A DNA stretch of 64,000 nucleotides, taken from contig JAFQTF010000035.1 in NCBI GenBank assembly GCA_017409205.1, forward strand, positions 1-64,000. The letters are read 5' to 3'. How positions within the stretch are numbered: position 1 is the first letter of the stretch; the number at the start of each line of letters is the position of its first letter. The notes beneath the pieces are model-generated. The model did no database searches and had not been told where the DNA came from. It saw nothing but the letters and a program-made list of their open reading frames with translations. This DNA is from Oscillospiraceae bacterium. Its GTDB lineage: Bacteria > Bacillota > Clostridia > Oscillospirales > Oscillospiraceae. Below are positions 59,317-64,000 of the stretch, one piece after another. A program made the position numbers and the translations under genes.

Positions 59317-59661
59317 ATGCGGAATATGGTGGCGCAGGTGCTGCAGACTTACGGTACAGATCTGGTGCTGACGGGCGCAGACGGGGTGAAAACCCTTCGG
59401 GGCTTTTTCCGTGCGGTGAACTCCAAAAGCTGGCTGAGCATGGAAAGCGAAGCAACGCTCCTGGGGGAGATCACCCGGGGACAGTACACCTATATTGGCC
59501 CCGCAGATGGCGGGGCCAGAGAGGGAGATACGCTGACACTGGGAGACCGAAATTATATTTTCCGCCGTGTGGAGCCGTACTACTATGAAAATCAGCCTCT
59601 TTATCAGTGGGGGCTGTGTGTTGAGAAGGGTGTGAACGATACATGGGGATCTCAATCCTAG
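59317..59661 (+). CDS. phage head-closure (stopper)-like protein
   Basis: The 114-aa beta-rich protein (SKSWLSMESEATLLGEITRGQYTYIGP, then DTLTLGDRNYIFRRVEPYY) matches the usual stopper position and architecture, a small beta-barrel reporting coordinates on the head-tail interface. It overlaps the next gene by 19 nt. Confidence 0.6.
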   Translation: MRNMVAQVLQTYGTDLVLTGADGVKTLRGFFRAVNSKSWLSMESEATLLGEITRGQYTYIGPADGGAREGDTLTLGDRNYIFRRVEPYYYENQPLYQWGLCVEKGVNDTWGSQS

Positions 59662-60344
59662 AACAGGTACTGCAGCTGCTGCGCAGCGCAGAATTTCAGG
59701 CAGACGTGGCTTATCCCGGCCAGAAATTCCCGCAGATCACCCGGACGGTGGCAGCGGTTCACATTGAAAAGGTGGACCGGGCCAATATGACGGTGACACT
59801 GGAGGTGAATATTATTTCTCCTGCGGCACTGGGCGGCACAGCCTGTGAGCTGGAGGCTCTGCGGGCTACGGAGGTGCTGCAGTGGGACGGCGCTGTCTGT
59901 ATTCAGAACGGATGTACCTATGATGGCTCTGCGCAGGTGTATGTGGTGGCAGTTTTGGCAACCTATACCTGCGTGACAGAGGCTGACAGCTGCACCCTGG
60001 GGCCAGGATTCCGGATATATATTAACGATATCCGGCAGCCCTTTGCGGTGGCCTTTGCAGAGGAGGCAGCCTTTGACCATACTGCGGTGTATGAAATGGG
60101 GGAAGCAGACCCTATGGGCATCAGTCTGGGCAGCCGCATTTGGAAGATCACGCTGGAAGAGCACATTCTTCCCGGTTCTCCGGAGGCAGCGGAGCCGGCT
60201 GGCGCCTTTGAACTGAAGGTTCAGCGGGACGCGGCAACGGAAATGTATTACCACTGCCGCTGGCAGTCCATACGCCGGGAGATGGACCGGTCCGGACTGA
60301 GAAGGATCCGCAAGGGAATCGCCATGGCAAAGGAGGTGGCCTGA
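59643..60344 (+). CDS. phage neck/tail-completion-type protein, unassigned
   Basis: The 233-aa protein has no motif I can name. It begins with a short helix (ILEQVLQLLRSAEFQ) followed by beta-rich sequence, and ends with a basic helix (RREMDRSGLRRIRKGIAMAKEVA). Its place after adaptor and stopper suggests a tail-completion or terminator function. It is in the same operon, with no gap. Confidence 0.45.
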   Translation: MGISILEQVLQLLRSAEFQADVAYPGQKFPQITRTVAAVHIEKVDRANMTVTLEVNIISPAALGGTACELEALRATEVLQWDGAVCIQNGCTYDGSAQVYVVAVLATYTCVTEADSCTLGPGFRIYINDIRQPFAVAFAEEAAFDHTAVYEMGEADPMGISLGSRIWKITLEEHILPGSPEAAEPAGAFELKVQRDAATEMYYHCRWQSIRREMDRSGLRRIRKGIAMAKEVA

Positions 60345-60707
60345 TTGGAAAAAATGAGCTATAAGACCTTTGTATGGCCGCAGAATCCCCACACCTACAG
60401 GGAGGAGTATTTGCGGGATCCCCATTATTTGACCGAGGACGGTGTGAAATATTACCGCAATATGGGTGAGAAGCAGTTCTTCATCACCGGGGAAGGGTCT
60501 TTCTTTGGGGAAACGGCCTATGAGGACTTTCGTCGCCTGATAAAGGTATTTGAAGATATGGATCCCGGCAATCTGGAGCATCCTGTCTGGGGGATCCGGT
60601 ACTGCTACTTTACCGGGCTGGAGCTGACTCAGGAGCCGAAGGAAAACTGTATTTCCTATCGGTTTACCTTTACCGGAGCAAAGACCAACGGAGAACTGCC
60701 GGTGTAA
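60345..60707 (+). CDS. phage tail-associated protein (gpU-like), last gene of cassette
   Basis: The 120-aa protein starts at TTG 60345 (AAAGGAGGTGG in place; ATG 60354 is an alternative). The segment FFITGEGSFFGETAYEDFRRLIKVFED resembles the start of P2 gpU/LysM-adjacent tail proteins of myophage-like systems. If so, it should be followed by baseplate or tail genes, but the phage region stops here with a hairpin at 60753-60780. Assignment is tentative. Confidence 0.4.
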   Translation: MEKMSYKTFVWPQNPHTYREEYLRDPHYLTEDGVKYYRNMGEKQFFITGEGSFFGETAYEDFRRLIKVFEDMDPGNLEHPVWGIRYCYFTGLELTQEPKENCISYRFTFTGAKTNGELPV

Positions 60708-60749
60708 TGGAACACAACTCCGGACAGAAGACGGCAGAAAAGAGAACAA

Positions 60750-60783
60750 AGAAGCGGCGCAGCCAGATGGCTGCGCCGCTGTT
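60750..60783. terminator. hairpin between phage cassette and lipoprotein gene
   Basis: AGCGGCGCAGCC (60753-60764) and GGCTGCGCCGCT (60769-60780) form a 12-bp GC stem with a 4-nt loop; only a weak T-tract follows on either strand. Confidence 0.65.
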
Positions 60784-60794
60784 GTATTGGGGGA

Positions 60795-61583
60795 TCAGGC
60801 CAGGGAGATGGCAGTGATGTGGGGGTTGACACCCTCATACCAGTACAGGAAGCCCTCCACGTTGACCACATCGCCAACATTCAGGGTGCCCACGGTGGTA
60901 TAAACATCGGAGTCGGTGCCAGTCAGGTAGACCTCCACGCAGAACTCGTAGGAAGCGCCGTTGTAGCCCAGGGTCACATAGATATCATCGCCGGGCTCGT
61001 CGTTCTTGTAGGAAATGGCCTCCACGGTCATGCCGGTGAAGGAAACGAACTCATTCTGGTGAGTGATCAGTTCCTCGGTGCCCAGCAGCTCGGTAACATC
61101 CAGAGCCTCAGCGATGAAGGCATCGCCATTCTCAACGAACTCGAAGGTGCCGTCCATGACTTCCACTTCGCCGGCCCATTCGCCCTTGTAGCCGTGGACG
61201 CGGATCATGGTGCCGGGAACCAGCTTGGCAGCGTCTTCCTCAGAGCAGGCCAGCTCATACAGGAAGTAAGCGCCGTCGGGGCTCTGGCAGTAGACGGTGA
61301 TCTTGTTGTCCCACCAGGACTGGTGAGCCTGAACATAGGTCTCGATGGTCACAGCGGTGTCCAGCTCAGCGGCCACATACTCTTCGTGAGTCATGACAGC
61401 GGGAGCTTCTTCAGCAGCTTCGGTGGCAGCTTCGGTGGCAGCTTCGGTAGCGGCCTCAGTGGCAGCCTCGGTGACAGGGGCCTCGGTGGCAGGGGCTTCG
61501 GTGGCAGCGGGCTCAGTGGAAGCGCAGCCTGCGAATGCCAGCAGCATGGTCAGTGCCAGCAGCATTGCAATAAACTTTTTCAT
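60795..61583 (-). CDS. lipoprotein with ATEA tandem repeats and OB-fold-like domain
   Basis: The 262-aa protein starts at ATG 61583 behind AAAAGGAGAAC. It has a lipobox (AFAGC, Cys about 20), then a linker of repeated ATEA/APATEA units (about residues 25-58), then a ~200-residue domain with paired elements like GTMIRVHGYKGEWAGEVEV and VGDVVNVEGFLYWYEG. This suggests OB-type barrels binding a small molecule, sugar or DNA. Function unknown. It has its own promoter at 61629-61656. Confidence 0.7.
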   Translation of the reverse strand: MKKFIAMLLALTMLLAFAGCASTEPAATEAPATEAPVTEAATEAATEAATEAATEAAEEAPAVMTHEEYVAAELDTAVTIETYVQAHQSWWDNKITVYCQSPDGAYFLYELACSEEDAAKLVPGTMIRVHGYKGEWAGEVEVMDGTFEFVENGDAFIAEALDVTELLGTEELITHQNEFVSFTGMTVEAISYKNDEPGDDIYVTLGYNGASYEFCVEVYLTGTDSDVYTTVGTLNVGDVVNVEGFLYWYEGVNPHITAISLA

Positions 61584-61628
61584 TTTCAGTTCTCCTTTTC
61601 GGGATTGATTTGCATAACGCATAAATCA

Positions 61629-61656
61629 ATTATACATCGTGATTTTCAGAAATCAA
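61629..61656 (-). promoter_or_regulatory. promoter of the ATEA-repeat lipoprotein gene
   Basis: TTGATT (61656-61651) -16 bp- TATAAT (61634-61629) on the minus strand. Confidence 0.6.
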
Positions 61657-61666
61657 TCGGCAGAGC

Positions 61667-63253
61667 TTACTTTTGTGATTTTTTCTGCTTTATGCTGTTA
61701 AAAATCACATAGCAGCCGATGCCAATCCAACAAATTGCCAGACCGGACAGAAGCATGACTGCCTCCGGGGGAAGGGGGCCGAAGCTGAGACGGCCTTTGG
61801 CACCGGCGATCTGATCCAGCCGGTACAGGGCAGTCATTTCGGCATACAGGTTTTCCAGATAAGCTTCGTCTACCGTCTGTTTCCGGCGAACGGACTTGGT
61901 GACTTCTTCGATCATCTGTCCGGCGGCATTTCGCAATGACGCAGAACCGTTGAAAACGGGTGTTACGAAGGTATCTTCGATATTCTCCTGAAGCAGTCTG
62001 GAAGCCTGGATCTTCACATCGTAGTAAAGCTGGTTGTCTTCGCCGGCCCGGCTGAGATAGTTCCGGTATTCCTCGCTTTCCAGGGCCTTGGCGGTGACGG
62101 GCAGATAGCCTTCTGTCTGGGAGTAGGCGATCTGTACCGCATTGGTCAGCATATACTGGGTGAAAAGCCAGGAGGCCAGGACTTCCTGGGGATCTTCCTT
62201 GTTGAATACACACATGGAAGGACCCTGGGAGATCATCTGCGGCGCGGCAGGATCAAACTGGGGGATGGGCATGACGGCGGTTTCAAACTGGATCAGCTTT
62301 TCCTCTGCAATGTCAATGAGGGGCGCATTGCTTCCCATCCAGGTGGCGCCGGCAGTGGAATCGATGGCAAAGATACACTGGCCGGCATTGAGGAAATTGG
62401 CGGGATAGCCTACCTGCTTGAAGGTGCTGAAGGCACCGGTTTTTGCGTGGCCGGCAATCTCCAGCAGCAGGTTCTGCGTGGTGTCGTGGAAGATCTGAAT
62501 ATCACCGGCGGCAGTGGAATAGCCGGCGTTCTTCTGCTTCAGCAGCTGGATCATCATGTTGTCCGTGGACTTGTAGATGAAGGGAAGCATCACATTCTGG
62601 CCGTTGACAACGAAGGTGCCATCGGGATTTTTCTCAGTGGCGGCTTCGCTGACCTCCCAGACAAAGTCCCAGGTCAGCTGCTCCGGCAGTTCGTAGCCCA
62701 GCTTTTCCACGTATGTTTTGTTGACATAGCAGCATTCCGTGGAGCGCATATAGGGAACGGCGTAGTAATATCCGCCGAATTTGCACTCCTCCAGAAATTT
62801 TTCTGTGATCTGCTGCCGGGTGGGGCCGTCAAACCGGACTTCGCTGCCTCCCAGACCGTATTTGGGGTCTGCAAACAGGTCATCCAGAGGCACCACGGTA
62901 TCGGCGCCGGTGAGGTAGGTGGCGATGTGGTCGGGATAGGTAATGCAGACATTGGGCGTGGTGGAGGTGGCGATATTGGTGATGACATCGTTGTAGATCT
63001 TGCCGTAGTCGGTATAGAGGCGCAGGTTTACGGTGATGTTGGGATACAGCACTTCGAAATCCGCAATGGCCTGCTTGTAGATGGCCACCTGGGTGGAATT
63101 GGTGTCATTCTTGGCCCAGAAGCTGATCTCGTAATCCCGGGAGGTATCAAAAGTCTCCGGGATCTCAAAGACCTTGGCTTCCGGGGAACCATGGCAGCCG
63201 GTGAGAGTCAGCAGCAACGCGGCCAGCAGAAGAAGGGAAATGAGCTTTTTCAT
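61667..63253 (-). CDS. sugar ABC transporter substrate-binding protein with C-terminal membrane anchor
   Basis: The 528-aa protein has a lipobox at the N-terminus (LTLTGC, Cys about 20). Its SBP_bac_1/UgpB-type body contains YEISFWAKNDT, FEVLYPNITVNL and WLFTQYMLTNAVQIAYSQTEGYLPV. It ends in a hydrophobic segment (VMLLSGLAICWIGIGCYVIFN) followed by a basic tail. It would thus be tethered at both ends, unusual for a binding protein. It overlaps the permease gene by 4 nt. Confidence 0.88.
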   Translation of the reverse strand: MKKLISLLLLAALLLTLTGCHGSPEAKVFEIPETFDTSRDYEISFWAKNDTNSTQVAIYKQAIADFEVLYPNITVNLRLYTDYGKIYNDVITNIATSTTPNVCITYPDHIATYLTGADTVVPLDDLFADPKYGLGGSEVRFDGPTRQQITEKFLEECKFGGYYYAVPYMRSTECCYVNKTYVEKLGYELPEQLTWDFVWEVSEAATEKNPDGTFVVNGQNVMLPFIYKSTDNMMIQLLKQKNAGYSTAAGDIQIFHDTTQNLLLEIAGHAKTGAFSTFKQVGYPANFLNAGQCIFAIDSTAGATWMGSNAPLIDIAEEKLIQFETAVMPIPQFDPAAPQMISQGPSMCVFNKEDPQEVLASWLFTQYMLTNAVQIAYSQTEGYLPVTAKALESEEYRNYLSRAGEDNQLYYDVKIQASRLLQENIEDTFVTPVFNGSASLRNAAGQMIEEVTKSVRRKQTVDEAYLENLYAEMTALYRLDQIAGAKGRLSFGPLPPEAVMLLSGLAICWIGIGCYVIFNSIKQKKSQK

Positions 63254-64000
63254 CCTTTGGTACCTCCCTGGGCAACGCCTGCCATGATCTTCTTCCGGAA
63301 TACCAGGAACAGCACGATCAGAGGCAGGGAAATGACCACCACAGCGGCCATCATGGCAGGGATGTTGTCCCGGCCAAAGCCGTTTTCACGGATTTCCTGG
63401 ATGCCGTTGGACACCAGAAAATAGGCCTGATCATCGGTGATCAGCCGGGGCCAGACGTAGGAATTCCAGCATTCGATGACCTTCAGAATGGTGACGGTGA
63501 CGATGGTGGGGCGGCAGATGGGGATCATCACCCGCAGCAGGTATTTCAGGTCGGAGGTGCCGTCCACCTTGGCGGCGTAGTACAGCTCATCGGGGATCTG
63601 GGCGAAGTTTTCCTTCAGCAGATAGATGTAGAATACCGAGGTGACAGAGGGAAGGATCAGACCGGCGAAGGTATTGCGCAGGCCCGCATTGGTGATGGTG
63701 ACAAAATTGGTGATAACTACCAGCTCATTGGGAATCATCATCAGGGACAGAAACAGGGTAAACACCAGATCTTTGCCCTGGAAATTCAGCCGGGCAAAGG
63801 CAAAGGCTGCCAGCACGGTAACCACCAGCATGATACCGGTGGTGGCCAGGGTGAAAAGAATGGTGTTGACAAAGTAGCCGGTAAGGGGAACGGCAGTAAA
63901 GGCCTCCCGGTAGTTCTGCAGGGTGGGGGACAGGGTATAGAGCCTGGGGATCCATTCGGAATTGTAGGCGCCGTAGCTTTTTACCGAGGTCAGCACCATC
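63250..64000 (-). CDS. carbohydrate ABC transporter permease (MalG type), 5' end outside window
   Basis: The last ~250 residues of a permease are visible: an ectodomain loop (PTLQNYREAF), about five transmembrane segments and the EAA loop YYAAKVDGTSDLKYLLRVMIP. The protein ends KKIMAGVAQGGTKG, as in MalG/UgpE-type subunits. The N-terminus and any partner permease continue past 64000. It pairs with the substrate-binding protein downstream. Confidence 0.9.
   Translation of the reverse strand, partial: MVLTSVKSYGAYNSEWIPRLYTLSPTLQNYREAFTAVPLTGYFVNTILFTLATTGIMLVVTVLAAFAFARLNFQGKDLVFTLFLSLMMIPNELVVITNFVTITNAGLRNTFAGLILPSVTSVFYIYLLKENFAQIPDELYYAAKVDGTSDLKYLLRVMIPICRPTIVTVTILKVIECWNSYVWPRLITDDQAYFLVSNGIQEIRENGFGRDNIPAMMAAVVVISLPLIVLFLVFRKKIMAGVAQGGTKG

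Noticed and set aside
54088..60707. Complete inducible prophage
   Set aside because: No integrase, repressor, replication, tail or lysis genes and no attachment-site repeats seen at the borders.

Overview
The window looks like a chromosomal segment of an anaerobic, gut-type clostridium, most likely Oscillospirales/Ruminococcaceae-like. The evidence is a GC-rich Firmicutes gene set with strong AGGAGG ribosome-binding sites, TTGACA/TATAAT promoters, a T-box in front of metG, an L20-type leader in front of infC-rpmI-rplT, HemZ rather than HemN, RqcP next to HU, and carbohydrate ABC systems without their own ATPase. Genus assignment is inference. No rRNA, tRNA or CRISPR array was seen.

Layout. 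1-306 is the end of a ~410-bp repeat, followed by a papain-like protein (328-834). 891-5963 is a minus-strand sugar ABC operon (binding protein, two permeases, LacI regulator) with two candidate LacI operators at its promoter, then a flavin reductase. 6093-9949 carries a nitroreductase, a prolyl-tRNA editing-like protein, TraX, a peptide deformylase-like protein and an MBL hydrolase. 9987-12580 is an ECF sigma factor with a large membrane partner. 12.6-14.0 kb is AT-rich and has no recognisable protein gene. 14039-16622 holds an esterase, a YgjP-type metallopeptidase and an MFS transporter. 16732-20343 is a minus operon: amidohydrolase, SpoVB/MurJ-like flippase, HU, RqcP. 20492-27274 is the compact minus operon recJ-relA-dtd-MBL-hemZ. 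27882-32045 is a two-component system with a very large kinase. 32431-36810 is lipid/sugar housekeeping: YegS-like kinase, NUDIX, CutC, MFS, GDPD. 37412-40775 has a radical-SAM protein, infC-rpmI-rplT and a pseudouridine synthase. 40904-43827 is a GH3 glycosidase with a HAD phosphatase. 44006-45334 is a degenerate iron-alcohol-dehydrogenase-like protein next to a microcompartment vertex-like protein. 45353-47722 is T-box-metG. 47857-49557 is a beta-helix carbohydrate-binding lipoprotein. 49826-53936 is a MarR-controlled heterodimeric ABC exporter. 54088-60707 is a phage head cassette without integrase, tail-tube or lysis genes. 60795-64000 is a lipoprotein and a second sugar ABC system that runs off the window.

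The most unusual signals lie between the genes. First, three copies (8290-8730, 12706-13127, 13139-14016) of one unit: divergent promoters whose -35 boxes are exactly 76 bp apart (start to end coordinate) in all three; a minus-strand transcript that carries a conserved 10-codon mini-ORF and ends in a 17-20-bp terminator stem with covariation; and a plus-strand start followed at once by a small GC hairpin and T-run. I do not recognise this unit. Second, a MITE-like family with AAATGATCGTTT terminal inverted repeats: three ~410-bp copies, two short derivatives and several lone ends. They often end just before a ribosome-binding site. Third, an orphan candidate RNA at about 32.17-32.30 kb with mutually exclusive stems.
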